From: Thermoflexus hugenholtzii
Lineage (GTDB): Bacteria; Chloroflexota; Anaerolineae; Thermoflexales; Thermoflexaceae
Assembly: GCF_018771565.1 (NCBI RefSeq)
Contig: NZ_CP076326.1
Span: 1,674,001-1,738,000 of the forward strand
Reading direction: 5' to 3'
DNA length: 64,000 nucleotides
The notes beneath the pieces were generated by a model. The model saw only the letters and a program-made list of their open reading frames with translations. It did no database searches and had not been told where the DNA came from. Position 1 is the stretch's first letter, and the number at the start of each line of letters is the position of its first letter. The position numbers were made by a program, and so were the translations under genes. This document shows, piece by piece, positions 31,665-44,269 of this stretch.

Positions 31665-32777
31665 GTGGCGCGTCGGAAGGAGACGGTGGATCGCCCATCG
31701 CCGGAGCATCCGCCCGCGTCCGAGCCGGCCCAGCCGGAGCGGACGATCGCTCCCTATCGCCGCCCGGAGGAGCAGGCGATCGAGCTCGCCCTCCGGCCCC
31801 AGCGGCTGGAGGAGTTCATCGGCCAGGAGCGGGTGAAGGAGAACCTGCGCATCCTGATCGAGGCCGCCCGGGCCCGCGGGGAGCCCCTCGATCACCTGCT
31901 CTTTTACGGCCCCCCCGGCCTGGGCAAAACCACCCTGGCCACCGTCATCGCCGCCGAGATGGGCGTCCCCATCCGCATCACCTCCGGCCCCGCCATCGAG
32001 CGGGCGGGGGACCTGGCCGCCATCCTCACCAACCTGCGGGCCGGCGAGATCCTCTTCATCGATGAGATCCATCGCCTCCCCCGGGCCGTGGAGGAGATCC
32101 TCTACCCGGCGATGGAGGACTTCGCCCTGGACATCGTCATCGGGAAGGGGCCGGCCGCCCGCAGCATCCGCCTGAGCCTCCCCCGCTTCACCGTCATCGG
32201 CGCCACCACTCGCCTGGCCCTGCTCACCGCCCCGCTGCGCGCCCGCTTCGGCGCCATCTTCCGCCTGGACTTCTACGACCTGCCGGCGATGGAAACCATC
32301 GTCCGCCGCGCCGCCCGGGTGCTGGGGGTGGAGATCGACGCGGAGGGCGTGCGGGAGATCGCCCGCCGCGCCCGCGGCACCCCCCGCGTGGCCATTCGCC
32401 TCCTCCGCCGCGTCCGCGACTACGCCCAGGTCCGCGCCGACGGCGTCATCACCGGCGCCGTGGCCGCCGAGGCCCTCCGGCTGATGGACGTGGATCCCCT
32501 GGGGCTGGATGAGCTGGACCGCCGGCTGATGCGCACCATGGCGGAGAAGTTCGGCGGCGGCCCGGTCGGCCTGGAGACCCTGGCCGCGGCCCTCTCTGAG
32601 GAGCCGGACACGATCATGGATGTGGTGGAGCCCTACCTGCTGCAGCTGGGCTTCCTGGATCGCACGCCCCGCGGCCGGGTGCTCACCCGCCGCGCCTACG
32701 AGCACCTGGGCCTCCCCTACCCTGGCGAGGCCGCCCAGCCTCCCCTGCCCATGGAGCCGGCCGGATGGGACGGGTGA
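31665..32777 (+). CDS. ruvB: Holliday junction branch-migration ATPase RuvB
   Basis: A 370-residue AAA+ motor that, with RuvA, drives branch migration of Holliday junctions. Family landmarks in order: [19 protein letters not shown], Walker [30 protein letters not shown], Walker B FIDEIHRL, the RuvB-specific [12 protein letters not shown], sensor [18 protein letters not shown], and the C-terminal winged-helix [24 protein letters not shown]. The GTG at 31665 is chosen because AGGAGG lies 6 bases before it; the long upstream open frame runs through the repeat array and is not real coding sequence. RuvA is not in the window. The stop overlaps ruvX by 13 bases. Confidence 0.97.
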   Translation: MARRKETVDRPSPEHPPASEPAQPERTIAPYRRPEEQAIELALRPQRLEEFIGQERVKENLRILIEAARARGEPLDHLLFYGPPGLGKTTLATVIAAEMGVPIRITSGPAIERAGDLAAILTNLRAGEILFIDEIHRLPRAVEEILYPAMEDFALDIVIGKGPAARSIRLSLPRFTVIGATTRLALLTAPLRARFGAIFRLDFYDLPAMETIVRRAARVLGVEIDAEGVREIARRARGTPRVAIRLLRRVRDYAQVRADGVITGAVAAEALRLMDVDPLGLDELDRRLMRTMAEKFGGGPVGLETLAAALSEEPDTIMDVVEPYLLQLGFLDRTPRGRVLTRRAYEHLGLPYPGEAAQPPLPMEPAGWDG

Positions 32778-33202
32778 TGGCCCTGGATCTCGGGGAGAAG
32801 CGCATCGGGGTCGCCCTCAGCGACCCCACCCGCACCATCGCCCGCCCCCTGACCATCCTCCCGCGCGCCTCCCGGCGGGCCGTGGTGGAAGCTCTGCGCC
32901 GCCTGATCGCCGAGCATGAGGTGGAAGAGATCGTCATCGGCCTCCCCCGCAGCCTCTCGGGCGCGGAGGGACCCCAGGCCCGGTGGGTCCGTCGGGAAGC
33001 CGAAGCCCTGGCCCGCCAGCTGCCGGTCCCGGTGGTGCTGTGGGACGAACGCCTCTCCACGGTCACCGCCGCCGCCTATCGCGCCCTGCGGGGCGCCCGA
33101 CGCCGGGATCCTCTGGACGCCGAGGCGGCGGCGGTGATCCTTCAGGACTATCTGGAAGCGCAGCGGGCCCCCGCGCCCCGCGAAGATCTCCCATCGGAGT
33201 GA
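32765..33202 (+). CDS. ruvX: Putative pre-16S rRNA nuclease / Holliday resolvase RuvX (YqgF)
   Basis: A 145-residue RNase H-fold protein. The first acidic motif is [16 protein letters not shown], followed by [17 protein letters not shown], the second acidic motif [13 protein letters not shown] and the C-terminal [16 protein letters not shown]. These are the YqgF/RuvX hallmarks; the family processes the 5' end of 16S rRNA. The start overlaps the ruvB end by 13 bases, and mltG begins 7 bases after its stop. The ruvX-mltG neighbourhood is common across bacteria. Confidence 0.95.
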   Translation: MGRVMALDLGEKRIGVALSDPTRTIARPLTILPRASRRAVVEALRRLIAEHEVEEIVIGLPRSLSGAEGPQARWVRREAEALARQLPVPVVLWDERLSTVTAAAYRALRGARRRDPLDAEAAAVILQDYLEAQRAPAPREDLPSE

Positions 33203-33208
33203 AGCCGC

Positions 33209-34369
33209 ATGGCCCGACGACGCGCCTCCCGCTCGCTCTGGCGATGGGTCCTGATGATCGGGACCGTGGTCTTCTTCTGCGGCGCCCTGGGGGCCGTCCT
33301 CCTCCCCCGCCTCGGACGCCCGGACGCGGGCGCCGGTCCGACCCTCTCGGGCTCTCCCCTGGATTGGGGGCTGGGCCTTTACCTGTTCCTGCGCCGGGAC
33401 GACCTGCAACAGCCCGCCGGCAACGATCCCACCCCGGTGACCTTCGTCATCCAGCCCGGCCAGTCTGTGACCGAGGTCGCCCAGGCCCTGGAGGAGGCCG
33501 GCCTGATCCGGGACGCCTTCCTCTTCCGGGCCTATGTGCGCTACCACGGCCTGGATCGGGAGATCCAGGCGGGGGAATACACGCTCCGCAAAACGATGAC
33601 CATCCCGCAGGTCGCCGAAGCCCTCCGCGCCGGCCGCAAGTCGGAATGGACGGTGCGCATCCGGGAGGGCCTGCGCCTGGAGGAGGTGGCCGAGGCCGTC
33701 GCCGCCCAGACCCATCTTTCGGCCTCCGCCGTCCTGTCCGCCGCGCGGGATGGGATGCGCTGGCGCGCCCGCTTCGCCTTCCTCGCCGACCTGCCGCCCG
33801 GGGCGACGCTGGAAGGCTATCTGTTCCCCGACACCTACCGGCTGGCCCGGGACGCCACGGCGGAGGATCTGATCGCGCGGATGCTGGAGAACTTCGGGCG
33901 CAAGGTGACGCCGGAGCGGATCGCCGCCGCCCGGACCCGGGGGCTCACCCTCCATCAGGTCGTCACCCTGGCCTCCATCGTGGAGCGAGAGGCCGTCCTC
34001 CCCGCGGAGCGTCCCCTCATCGCCAGCGTCTACCTCAACCGGCTGGCCATCGGGATGAAGCTGGACGCCGATCCCACGGTGCAGTATGCCCTGGGGTATC
34101 AGGCGGATCAGAAAACGTGGTGGAAGAGCCCCCTCACCTTAGACGACCTGCAGGTGGATTCCCCGTATAACACCTATCGCTATCCGGGGCTGCCTCCCGG
34201 GCCCATCGCCAACCCGGGCCTGGCGTCCATCGAGGCGGTCCTCAACCCGGCGCAGACGGATTATCTCTACTTCATGGCTGACTGCCTCAAGAAAGACGGG
34301 AGCCACTGGTTCGCCCGCACCCAGGAGGAACACCTCCGGAACTTCCAGCGCTGCCAGGGGTCGCCCTGA
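33209..34369 (+). CDS. mltG: Endolytic murein transglycosylase MltG
   Basis: A 386-residue membrane-anchored lytic transglycosylase that cuts nascent peptidoglycan strands and limits their length. A single N-terminal transmembrane helix (about 14-37) is followed by a LysM-like domain (VTFVIQPGQSVTEVAQALE) and the YceG domain. The catalytic Glu is in LASIVEREAVLP, and LNRLAIGMKLDADPTVQYALG, SPYNTYRYPGLPPGPIANPG and YLYFMADCLKKDGSHWFARTQEEH are characteristic. It closes the ruvB-ruvX-mltG operon, just before a bidirectional hairpin. Confidence 0.95.
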   Translation: MARRRASRSLWRWVLMIGTVVFFCGALGAVLLPRLGRPDAGAGPTLSGSPLDWGLGLYLFLRRDDLQQPAGNDPTPVTFVIQPGQSVTEVAQALEEAGLIRDAFLFRAYVRYHGLDREIQAGEYTLRKTMTIPQVAEALRAGRKSEWTVRIREGLRLEEVAEAVAAQTHLSASAVLSAARDGMRWRARFAFLADLPPGATLEGYLFPDTYRLARDATAEDLIARMLENFGRKVTPERIAAARTRGLTLHQVVTLASIVEREAVLPAERPLIASVYLNRLAIGMKLDADPTVQYALGYQADQKTWWKSPLTLDDLQVDSPYNTYRYPGLPPGPIANPGLASIEAVLNPAQTDYLYFMADCLKKDGSHWFARTQEEHLRNFQRCQGSP

Positions 34370-34370
34370 C

Positions 34371-34405
34371 CGGCCCGTTGGGAAGCCGACATCCCGGACG
34401 GGCCG
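34371..34405. terminator. Bidirectional hairpin between mltG and the response regulator
   Basis: CGGCCCGT/ACGGGCCG with an inner GGG/CCC stem lies in the 37-base gap between the two convergent genes and can serve both strands. No clear T run is present. Confidence 0.55.
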
Positions 34406-34406
34406 C

Positions 34407-35045
34407 CTAAATCAAGCCCCGGCGCATGGCAAACTGGACGAGCTCCGCGCGGTTCTTCAGGCCGAGCTTGCGCATCAGGTTCGCCCGGTGGAAATCCACC
34501 GTCTTCACGCTGATGAACAGCGTCTGGGCGATCTCCTGATAGCTCTTCCCCTGGGCCAGGAGGACCAGGATCTCCCGCTCCCGCTCGCTGAGGGTCTCCA
34601 GGGGATCTGTCGGCCCCTCCCCGGAGCGCCGCACCTCCTCCACCAGGAGGTCCGTCAGGCGAGGATCCATGTAGGTTTCACCGGCGTAGACCGCTCGGAT
34701 CGCCCGGATCAGGGTCTCATCCGGGGCCCGCTTGAGCACATAGCCAGAGGCCCCCGCTCGCAGCGCCGGCATCACATACTCCCGGTTCTCATGCTGGCTC
34801 AGGATCAGCACCCGGGTGCGGGGGGCAACGCGGACGATCTCGCGGGTCGCCGCCAGGCCATCCATCCCCGGCATCCCGATGTCCATCAGGACGATGTCCG
34901 GCTGCAGCCGGCGCGTCTGAAGGATGGCCTCATGGCCATCCGCCGCCTCGCCCACGACCTCGAAATCCGGATACAGCTGGAGCAGCGCCCGGATGCCGGC
35001 GCGCACGATCGCGTGGTCATCGACGATCAGAATGCGGATCCCCAT
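34407..35045 (-). CDS. NarL/LuxR-type response regulator
   Basis: A 212-residue two-domain regulator. The receiver has the acidic pair D9-D10 (IVDDH), the phosphoacceptor D55 in VLMDIGMPG, and the conserved Lys in SGYVLKRA. Residues 148-210 are a LuxR helix-turn-helix ([35 protein letters not shown] in family pattern, key words LSEREREIL and [16 protein letters not shown]). It is encoded 3 bases downstream of its likely partner kinase. Divergent placement of the molybdenum respiratory operon suggests that operon as the target. Confidence 0.93.
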   Translation of the reverse strand: MGIRILIVDDHAIVRAGIRALLQLYPDFEVVGEAADGHEAILQTRRLQPDIVLMDIGMPGMDGLAATREIVRVAPRTRVLILSQHENREYVMPALRAGASGYVLKRAPDETLIRAIRAVYAGETYMDPRLTDLLVEEVRRSGEGPTDPLETLSEREREILVLLAQGKSYQEIAQTLFISVKTVDFHRANLMRKLGLKNRAELVQFAMRRGLI

Positions 35046-35048
35046 CTC

Positions 35049-37370
35049 TTACCCTCCGATCGGCAGACGAACCCAGAGGCGTGTCCCCTGCCCGGGCGCG
35101 CTTTCGATCTTCATCTCCCCGCCCAGCAGCTCCACCCGTTCCTGGATCCCGAGCAACCCCCACCCTCGGCGGGCGCCGTTCCCTTTCTGGACCTCCGACC
35201 AGATGAAGCCGATCCCATTGTCCGCGATCTCGAGCTCGACCCATTCCGGCTGCAGGGCGAGGCGGATGCGCGCCTCGGTCGCCTCCGCGTGCTTGCAGAT
35301 GTTCGTGATGGCCTCCTGGGCGATCCGGAAGAGCGCCGTTTCGATCTCAGGGGGGAGGCGCGGAACGTGCTCCGGGATCTCGAAGATCACGCGGACGTCG
35401 CGCGCCTCAAGGCGCTCCCGGGTATACCATTTCAGGGCCTGGATCAGGCCCAGGTCGTCCAGAAGCGTGGGGCGCAGATCGTAGATGATCGTCTGAAGCT
35501 CCCGGATGGTCTCGCTGGCGGAGATCTTCAGACGATCCAGCAACCGGGGCACCTCCGAGGGCGCCTGGGTGATGGCCAGGCTGACCGTGTTCAGCCCGAA
35601 GACCAGCGCGCTCAGGGACTGGCCGATCCCATCGTGAAGCTCGCGGGCGATGCGGAGGCGTTCCTCCTCCTGGGCGCGCATCAGGCGGGCCAGCAGCTCC
35701 CCGCGGATCCTCTCCTTGCGGCGCAGCTCCTCCCAGAGCTGGGCGTTCTCCAGGGCCAGGCCGATCTGCTGCCCCACGGTCACCAGCAGCGCCATCTCCG
35801 CCTCATTGAACGCCTCCGGATCCCCTGCGGCCACCCCCAGAACCCCGCGGACGCGTCCTCCGATCGGGATCGGCACCGCAGCGTGGCAGATCAGGGGCAT
35901 CCCGAGAAGCGAACGGATGCGATAGATGGCGCAGCTGGACTCCGAGGCCCTCACCACCGCCGGCTGCCCATCCCTTAACACCTGGCCGCAACGGCACTCC
36001 GGGAAGCTGAACAACGACTCCACGGAAAGGGATACCGGCAACTCCGGGCCGTGCCAGACCGCCAGATAGGGCCGATCCCCTTCCCCCAGCATGCAGATCC
36101 AGCCGACCTGGAGCTCCAGGGCGTTCAGAACCTGTTGCAGGACGCGCCGCAGAAGGCGGTCCGGCGGGAGGGACTCCCCCATGGCCAGGGCCACCGCGTT
36201 CAGCGCCATCAGCTCGCGGTTCCGGCGGCGGAGGGCCTCCTCCCGCGCCTTGCGCTCGGTGATGTCCCGAGCGAACCAGACCAGGACCCATCGGCCTTGA
36301 TAGCGAATGCGGGTCCCCATGGTCTCCAGGACACGAGATCGACCCTCCCGGTCGGTCACCACCAGCTCGACCGGGGCGACGGGCTGCCCCTGGCGGAGGC
36401 TCTGCCAGAGCCGGGAGGCGATCCCCACCGAACGGGGAGGCAGGATGCTGGCCGCGTTCAACCCGAGGAGCTCCTCCGGCCGGCAGCCCAGCTGGCGGGC
36501 GAAGGCCTCATTGACGAAGAGCAGCTTCCCCTCCTCCGGGCCCTCCGCCCCGATCAGGGCGATGCCCTCGCCCACCGCGCTGGCCGCCATCAAGAGGTTA
36601 CGATAGCCCGCCTCGGAATCCTGCAGCCGACGGATCGCCTGCTGGATCTCATCGGCCATCTGGTTGAAGGCGCAGGCGAGATCCCCGATCTCCCCCCCGG
36701 GCGGCAGACGGACCCGCTCATCGAGGTGACCCTGGCCCAGGCGCTGAGCCTGACGGGCCAGCTCCACCAGGGGAGAAACCACCACGCGGCCGAAACCGTA
36801 GGCCATCCCGGCTGCGATCAGACAGCCGAGCGCGGTCAACCCAACCAGAAAGCGGGTCACCCAGGCCTGCAACGCGACGATGCGCGCCTCGCTGAGGCCC
36901 ACATGGATCTCCGCCGGGATCCCGTCCAGCGGCCGGTAGGCGAAGTCCCGCACCAGGCCGCGTTCCGTCTCCAACAAGAGGCCTTCACCGGCCGACTCGG
37001 GGCGAGCGGGGATCAGCCGCAGCAAATCGGCCGGGAAGCCATTCGGGAACGTGTGCACCACCCGCCCATCCGGGGCGACGGCGAAGGCGTAGATCACATC
37101 GCCGTTCTCCCGGACGACGGCGTTCAGGAGCTCCTGGACCGTAACCAGATCCATCTCCGCCAGGGCGTTGGCCAGGTTCTCCCCCAGCGCCCGCGTCAGG
37201 GACTGTCCGCTGCGGATCAGCTCCGCCCGCAGGGCGCGGGTGAGCAGCGCGTGGATGATGCCCGTGGTGATGACCCCCGCCGACACCACCAGGATCACCA
37301 GCGCCAGGATGAGACGCGTGGTCAGGCGCCGGGGCAGATAGCGGTCCAGCCACAACCAGAAACGACTCAT
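35049..37370 (-). CDS. Membrane histidine kinase with HAMP, PAS, GAF and HisKA_3 domains
   Basis: A 773-residue sensor kinase. Transmembrane helices lie at about residues 20-42 and 172-194 with an outer loop of about 130 residues. Next come a HAMP domain (VVSPLVELARQAQRLGQGHL), a PAS domain (SEAGYRNLLMAASAVGEGIAL), a GAF domain (PECRCGQVLRDGQPAVV, IPIGGRVRGVLGVAAGD), the dimerisation helix with the phospho-acceptor His in RIARELHDGIGQSLS, and a C-terminal ATPase domain (LFRIAQEAITNICKHA, GWGLLGIQERVELLGGEM). This is the NarX/NreB class. The ATG at 37370 starts one base after the stop of the phosphonate-binding-type gene, and a GGAG motif is near. The outer loop may contact that lipoprotein. 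Confidence 0.92.
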   Translation of the reverse strand: MSRFWLWLDRYLPRRLTTRLILALVILVVSAGVITTGIIHALLTRALRAELIRSGQSLTRALGENLANALAEMDLVTVQELLNAVVRENGDVIYAFAVAPDGRVVHTFPNGFPADLLRLIPARPESAGEGLLLETERGLVRDFAYRPLDGIPAEIHVGLSEARIVALQAWVTRFLVGLTALGCLIAAGMAYGFGRVVVSPLVELARQAQRLGQGHLDERVRLPPGGEIGDLACAFNQMADEIQQAIRRLQDSEAGYRNLLMAASAVGEGIALIGAEGPEEGKLLFVNEAFARQLGCRPEELLGLNAASILPPRSVGIASRLWQSLRQGQPVAPVELVVTDREGRSRVLETMGTRIRYQGRWVLVWFARDITERKAREEALRRRNRELMALNAVALAMGESLPPDRLLRRVLQQVLNALELQVGWICMLGEGDRPYLAVWHGPELPVSLSVESLFSFPECRCGQVLRDGQPAVVRASESSCAIYRIRSLLGMPLICHAAVPIPIGGRVRGVLGVAAGDPEAFNEAEMALLVTVGQQIGLALENAQLWEELRRKERIRGELLARLMRAQEEERLRIARELHDGIGQSLSALVFGLNTVSLAITQAPSEVPRLLDRLKISASETIRELQTIIYDLRPTLLDDLGLIQALKWYTRERLEARDVRVIFEIPEHVPRLPPEIETALFRIAQEAITNICKHAEATEARIRLALQPEWVELEIADNGIGFIWSEVQKGNGARRGWGLLGIQERVELLGGEMKIESAPGQGTRLWVRLPIGG

Positions 37371-37371
37371 C

Positions 37372-38286
37372 TCATGGCTCCAGCAAGCCGATCTCCCGGG
37401 CGATCCAATACAGATCCGCGTATTCCTCATCCCGAGCCGGGGCGAATCCCATGGGCATCTCGGACCGCTCCCAGTGATACAGGAAGGCCCGATCGCGCCC
37501 CCCGGGATCCAGGGTCAGAAGCGCCTCCCGAACCATCTGGGCTGTCTTCTCCGGCACCCCGGGCCCTGCGATGATGCCGCTGGACGGATACGGCTCTGAG
37601 AGGGCCAGGATGCGCACCAGCCCCCGTTCGGCGAGGGCCAGCGCCAGGGTGTCCTGCAGCCCCCCCGCGTCGTAGCGGCCGCTGATCACCGCGTTGGCGG
37701 TGGCCGCGTGGGAGTCATGGAAGGCATACGCGCGGAGGTCGCGCAAGGTGAGGCCTGCGCGCTGCAACATAAGGCGAGGGATTAAATGACCCTGGGTCGA
37801 GTTCGGGGAGCCGAAGGCGAAGGACCGCCCTCGCAGATCCGCAAGATCCCGGACCGGGCTATCCGGCGGGACCACGATGGCCGCCCGGTAAGTATCCTGA
37901 CCCTCCCGGTTGCGGCCCCGCACCAGGATCCGCGCCCCGCACCGGTGATACGCCTGCAGGTAGGTGACCGTGCCGACGATCCCGAAGTGCACCCGGCCTG
38001 CGCAGATCTCATCCGCCACGCTCTGCCCCCGCGGCGCGATCCGAAGGCGGAAGCGGAGCCCCGTCTGCCTCTCCAGCCAGCGGAGGAGGGAGGCGTTCAT
38101 CCGGATGTCCTCCTTGGGCTCCAGCCGCCGATCGAAGCCCCAGATCCATGGTCCGTCCTCCTCCAGGGAGACGCGGAGGGCCGTCGAAGGGAGGAGGGAT
38201 TCGGAGAGGCGAACCGGGATGGCAGGCTCCCTCTGACAGGCAACCAGCACGAAGACCAGGAAGATCTGCCAGGGCATCCCCCGCAT
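37372..38286 (-). CDS. PhnD-type binding lipoprotein, probable sensory partner of the kinase
   Basis: A 304-residue extracytoplasmic protein. The start at 38286 is supported by GGAGG 6 bases upstream. A short signal ends in the lipobox VLVAC (Cys17). The body follows the PhnD/phosphonate-binding pattern ([55 protein letters not shown] in short motifs, [11 protein letters not shown]). No transport genes are adjacent; instead it is followed by a kinase and a regulator. In the tetrathionate kinase TtrS a PhnD-like domain is fused to the kinase, and in TorT/TorS a separate binding protein signals to the kinase. A separate sensory lipoprotein is therefore the likely role here. Confidence 0.87.
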   Translation of the reverse strand: MRGMPWQIFLVFVLVACQREPAIPVRLSESLLPSTALRVSLEEDGPWIWGFDRRLEPKEDIRMNASLLRWLERQTGLRFRLRIAPRGQSVADEICAGRVHFGIVGTVTYLQAYHRCGARILVRGRNREGQDTYRAAIVVPPDSPVRDLADLRGRSFAFGSPNSTQGHLIPRLMLQRAGLTLRDLRAYAFHDSHAATANAVISGRYDAGGLQDTLALALAERGLVRILALSEPYPSSGIIAGPGVPEKTAQMVREALLTLDPGGRDRAFLYHWERSEMPMGFAPARDEEYADLYWIAREIGLLEP

Positions 38287-38322
38287 CAGAGCCTCCGCAG
38301 GATCAGACGCTATGCGCCCTGG

Positions 38323-38344
38323 CCCCGTTTCCATTGTAACGGGG
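38323..38344. promoter_or_regulatory. Inverted repeat in the divergent region, candidate regulator site
   Basis: CCCCGTT-8-AACGGGG is a perfect 7-bp inverted repeat in the 208-bp gap between the phosphonate-binding-type gene (minus) and the Fe-S subunit (plus). It overlaps a minus-strand TACAAT (38333-38338) that could be the -10 of the sensor operon. A site for the response regulator is plausible. No clear promoter for the plus-strand operon was found; TATGCT at 38452 lacks a -35. Confidence 0.45.
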
Positions 38345-38494
38345 ATGAAGATGAGTGGCTACGTCCCAGGATCCTTCCGGGTCCGGAACTGGGAAAATCC
38401 CCAGGTCTCCTTTCCGGAGGAGCCCCAGGCCCATGGAGGGCACAGGTCCTTTATGCTCGAAATCGAAGGAAAGCTTCGCTCGGGAGCGCATGCG

Positions 38495-39397
38495 ATGGTT
38501 CAAGAAACCCGCACTCGAAAGCCGGACCTGGCGACGCGGAGGGCGTTCCTGGCGCGGTTCGCCAGCGGGATCTTCGCCTCCCTGATCGCCCCTGCTGCCG
38601 CACAGGGGATCCTGGATCAGGTCGAGGCGGCTCCACCGGGCGCCCCGGTGGGGGAGCTGGAGCCACCCCCTGAGCTCCCGGAGGCGATGAGCGGGCAACA
38701 CCCCGTGGTGCGCATGATGGAGGATCTCCGGCGGGCGCTGCAGAAACCGGTGGAACAGCGGCGCTGGGCGATGGTCATCGACCTGCGCAAATGCGTGGGA
38801 TGCTATGCCTGCACGGTGGCCTGCATCTCGGAGAACAAGCTGCCGCCCGGCATCGCCTATCGGCCCGTGCTGACGGAGACCCGGGGGACCTATCCGCACG
38901 TCTCCCGGCGCTTCATCCCGCGGCCGTGCATGCAGTGCGAAAACCCGCCCTGCGTTTCCGTGTGCCCGGTGGGGGCGACGTGGAAGCGGGCCGATGGGAT
39001 CGTGGTGATCAACTATGACCAGTGCATCGGATGCCGCTATTGCATCACCGCATGCCCCTACGCAGCCCGCTCCTTCGACGCCGGATACTTCTACAGCGAT
39101 TTTGAGGGCGGCCAGCCACAACCCTATGAGCTGCTCCCCTCCCCAGAATACGGCCAGGGCCGCGTCCGACGCCGGGACGCCTCTCCCATCGGCAACGTGC
39201 GGAAGTGTCACTTCTGCCTCCATCGCATCGAGCGAGGGCAGCTGCCCGCGTGCGTGCTCTCCTGCATGGGGAGGGCCACTTACTTCGGGGATCTGAACGA
39301 TCCCCAGAGCCTGGTCGCGGAGCTGGTCAGCCAGCCCAACGTCATCCGTCTGAAAGAGGAGCTGGGCACGGAGCCCAAGGTCTTTTACCTGGTTTGA
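38495..39397 (+). CDS. Tat-exported four-cluster Fe-S subunit of a molybdopterin oxidoreductase (TtrB/PsrB type)
   Basis: A 300-residue protein. The Tat signal is [13 protein letters not shown] (from residue 13). Sixteen cysteines in four groups hold four cubane clusters: C100-103-106-110, C145-148-153-157, C177-180-183-187 and C238-241-253-257. This is the electron-transfer subunit layout of the DMSO reductase family (DmsB, PsrB, TtrB). The presence of a Tat signal on this subunit is typical of TtrB and related forms rather than DmsB. The ATG at 38495 is preferred, with GGGAG 8 bases upstream. It should carry electrons between the NrfD membrane subunit and the catalytic subunit, outside the cytoplasm. 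The catalytic gene starts 12 bases downstream. Confidence 0.9.
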   Translation: MVQETRTRKPDLATRRAFLARFASGIFASLIAPAAAQGILDQVEAAPPGAPVGELEPPPELPEAMSGQHPVVRMMEDLRRALQKPVEQRRWAMVIDLRKCVGCYACTVACISENKLPPGIAYRPVLTETRGTYPHVSRRFIPRPCMQCENPPCVSVCPVGATWKRADGIVVINYDQCIGCRYCITACPYAARSFDAGYFYSDFEGGQPQPYELLPSPEYGQGRVRRRDASPIGNVRKCHFCLHRIERGQLPACVLSCMGRATYFGDLNDPQSLVAELVSQPNVIRLKEELGTEPKVFYLV

Positions 39398-39409
39398 GGG
39401 AGGTCCGGG

Positions 39410-42244
<2,835 letters not shown>

Positions 42245-42256
42245 GGAGAGCCGGTG

Positions 42257-42925
42257 ATGGAGCGTGAGCTGAAAGAACGCGAAGGTCTCTACAGCCTGCT
42301 GCGGGCCCTCTTCTCCTATCCCTTAACCGAAACGGTCTTGGGCGCGGTGGCGAGCCTGGCCCTGGAGCCAGGCTCGCCCATGGCCCCAGGGCTCCGGCAG
42401 CTGCAGCAGCGCATCCGGGAGGCCGTCGACGGCCGGGCTCTGGTCGAGGCTCTCAACGTTGAGATGACCCGGCTGATGGAAGGCCCCGGCCGCGTCCCCG
42501 CCCCCCCTTTCGCCTCGTTCTATCTGCACGGGGAGCGGCTGATGGGCCCCGCGGCGGCGGCCGCCCGTCGCTTCTACCTGCAGTGGTCCGCCATGCCGGA
42601 GACGGAATGGCGGATCCCGCCCGACCACATCGCCCTGGAGCTGGGTTTCCTGGCCTACCTGGCTCGACGGGCTGCTGAGGCAACCCATGACGCGGAGCGC
42701 TGGCGGATCCTGCAGGCCAGCCGGGAGTTCCTCCGCCGCCACGTCTTACCATGGCTGCCGCGCTTCTGCGAAGCCCTGGCCTCCAGCACCACCGATCCCT
42801 TCTTCATCGGGCTGGCCGCCTTCACCCACGAGGCCGTCCGGCTGGATCTGGAATGGCTGGACGCTGTCCTTGCAGAGCACTCTGATTCGCTGCCATCCGA
42901 CGAACGCACCGGGAGGTCCTCATGA
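42257..42925 (+). CDS. TorD-type chaperone for the molybdoenzyme
   Basis: A 222-residue all-helical protein of the TorD/DmsD family: REGLYSLLRALFSYPLTE at the start, PPFASFYLHGERLMGP in the middle and DHIALELGFLAYLARRA, with FLRRHVLPWLPRFCEAL later. Such chaperones bind the Tat signal of the catalytic subunit and hold export until the cofactor is inserted. An ATG (42257) is chosen over the GTG at 42254 because AAGGAG is 8 bases away. The end overlaps the NrfD gene by 4 bases (ATGA). It supports the view that the neighbouring enzyme is a live, exported molybdoenzyme. Confidence 0.88.
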   Translation: MERELKEREGLYSLLRALFSYPLTETVLGAVASLALEPGSPMAPGLRQLQQRIREAVDGRALVEALNVEMTRLMEGPGRVPAPPFASFYLHGERLMGPAAAAARRFYLQWSAMPETEWRIPPDHIALELGFLAYLARRAAEATHDAERWRILQASREFLRRHVLPWLPRFCEALASSTTDPFFIGLAAFTHEAVRLDLEWLDAVLAEHSDSLPSDERTGRSS

Positions 42926-44070
42926 GCCGAGCGGAGAAGATCACGCGGGGGATGAGCGCTGTCGAGAGGATCCTGTGGGGGATCGCCATCGCTGGCTTGG
43001 TGGCCGGCGCGGTGGGCCTGATTCAGCGCCTCACCGGCGGGCACACGGTCGCTGCCTATAACACCTACGTCCCCTGGGGGCTGTGGGTGGCCGTTTACAC
43101 GACCCTGGCCGGGATCTCCATCGGGGCCTTCGCCGTCGCTGCTCTCGGAGAAAGTTTCCGGGTGAAAGCCTTGCAGCCCCTGAGCGGGATCGCCCTCTTC
43201 GCCGCCCTGGCCGCCCTGGCCGGAGGGTTGCTGGCCATCTGGCTCGATCTCGGCCATCCTCTCCGCTTCTGGAAGCTTTACCTTTCGACCCAGCCCGCTT
43301 CGCTTATGGCCTGGATGGCCTGGTTCTACCTGATCTACGGGCTTCTCCTCCTGGCTCTGATTTATCTCAAGAAGGCCCAGCCGGAGAGCCCGGCCATCCG
43401 GCCGCTGTTCGGCCTCGGTCTGCTCCTGGCCGTGATCATGGGAGGCGCTGAGGGGGCGCTCTTCGGAGTGGTCAGCGCCCAGGGCCTGTGGGAATCCGCT
43501 CTGGTTCCCATCCGCTTCCTGGCCGATGGCGCATTGGGCGGAGCGGCCCTGGTTCTCTTCCTCTCGATCCTCCTGGGCCACGCCGACGCCGAAGCCCTCC
43601 GCTTCCTGCGAGGCCTGGTGCTGGGTCTGCTCCTGTTCACCCTCGTGCTGCTTTGGGCGGAATACTCCACCACCCTCTACGCGGGGGTCCCGAGCCGGGT
43701 GGAGGCCCTGCGCCTGATCCTCTTCGGGCCGTTCTCCTGGGTCTTCTGGATCTTCGAGATCGCCTTGGGGCTGGTCCTTCCGCTGATCCTGCTGCTCCTG
43801 CCCGGGGCTCGGCCTGCCGTCCTGGCGGCCGCCGGCGGGCTCGTGGCCTTCACCAGCCTCAGCGCCAAGCTGAACCTGGTGATCCCCGCGCTGGTGGTGC
43901 CTGAGTTCGAAGCCCTGCGCCTTGCCTTCACTGGCCCGGGCTTGAGCTTCGATTACTTCCCCACCCTCACCGAATGGCTGCTGGCCGTTGGCATCGTCTC
44001 CGCCGCCGCCTTGATCTTCCTGGCCGCCTACCGCCTGATCCCCATCGTCAGCCCATCCCACCCGTCCTGA
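42922..44070 (+). CDS. NrfD/PsrC-type membrane subunit of the molybdoenzyme
   Basis: A 382-residue protein with about nine to ten transmembrane helices. NTYVPWGLWVAVYTTLAGISIGAFAVAAL (key part YVPWGLWVAVYTTLAG) near the N-terminus is the NrfD hallmark, and LILFGPFSWVFWIFEIALG is typical of the later part. NrfD proteins exchange electrons with menaquinone and dock the Fe-S subunit. No haem ligands are evident. It completes a three-subunit plus chaperone set, and a strong hairpin follows 23 bases after the stop. Confidence 0.9.
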   Translation: MSRAEKITRGMSAVERILWGIAIAGLVAGAVGLIQRLTGGHTVAAYNTYVPWGLWVAVYTTLAGISIGAFAVAALGESFRVKALQPLSGIALFAALAALAGGLLAIWLDLGHPLRFWKLYLSTQPASLMAWMAWFYLIYGLLLLALIYLKKAQPESPAIRPLFGLGLLLAVIMGGAEGALFGVVSAQGLWESALVPIRFLADGALGGAALVLFLSILLGHADAEALRFLRGLVLGLLLFTLVLLWAEYSTTLYAGVPSRVEALRLILFGPFSWVFWIFEIALGLVLPLILLLLPGARPAVLAAAGGLVAFTSLSAKLNLVIPALVVPEFEALRLAFTGPGLSFDYFPTLTEWLLAVGIVSAAALIFLAAYRLIPIVSPSHPS

Positions 44071-44093
44071 GCCCCTCAGGGGCACCGAAGGGC

Positions 44094-44129
44094 GATCAGG
44101 GTCAGGCAGAGGTCCGCCTGACCCTGATC
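44094..44129 (+). terminator. Terminator-type hairpin after the molybdoenzyme operon
   Basis: GATCAGGGTCAGGC and GCCTGACCCTGATC form a perfect 14-bp stem with an 8-base loop, followed by CTCTTCCCCCC. The T content after the stem is low, but length and position support transcript termination. A small GCCCC-TCA-GGGGC hairpin precedes it at 44071-44083. Confidence 0.7.
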
Positions 44130-44206
44130 CTCTTCCCCCCGATCGATCCGCCCTGAAGCACGCCCCAACCCCCCAGGGCTTTCCCGCCTCCCCGGACCAT
44201 GCGGGC

Positions 44207-44234
44207 TTGACGGATCCTCGAAATCTGCTATAGT
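44207..44234 (+). promoter_or_regulatory. Promoter of the IclR-type regulator and ABC operon
   Basis: TTGACG (44207-44212) and TATAGT (44229-44234) with 16-base spacing. The region is clearly AT-rich against its surroundings. CTAT-8-ATAG (44228-44243) overlaps the -10 and could be the operator of the IclR-type protein encoded 36 bases downstream of the -10. Confidence 0.7.
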
Positions 44235-44269
44235 AAATCATAGTTTTCTTTAATGAACCGGAGGGTCCC

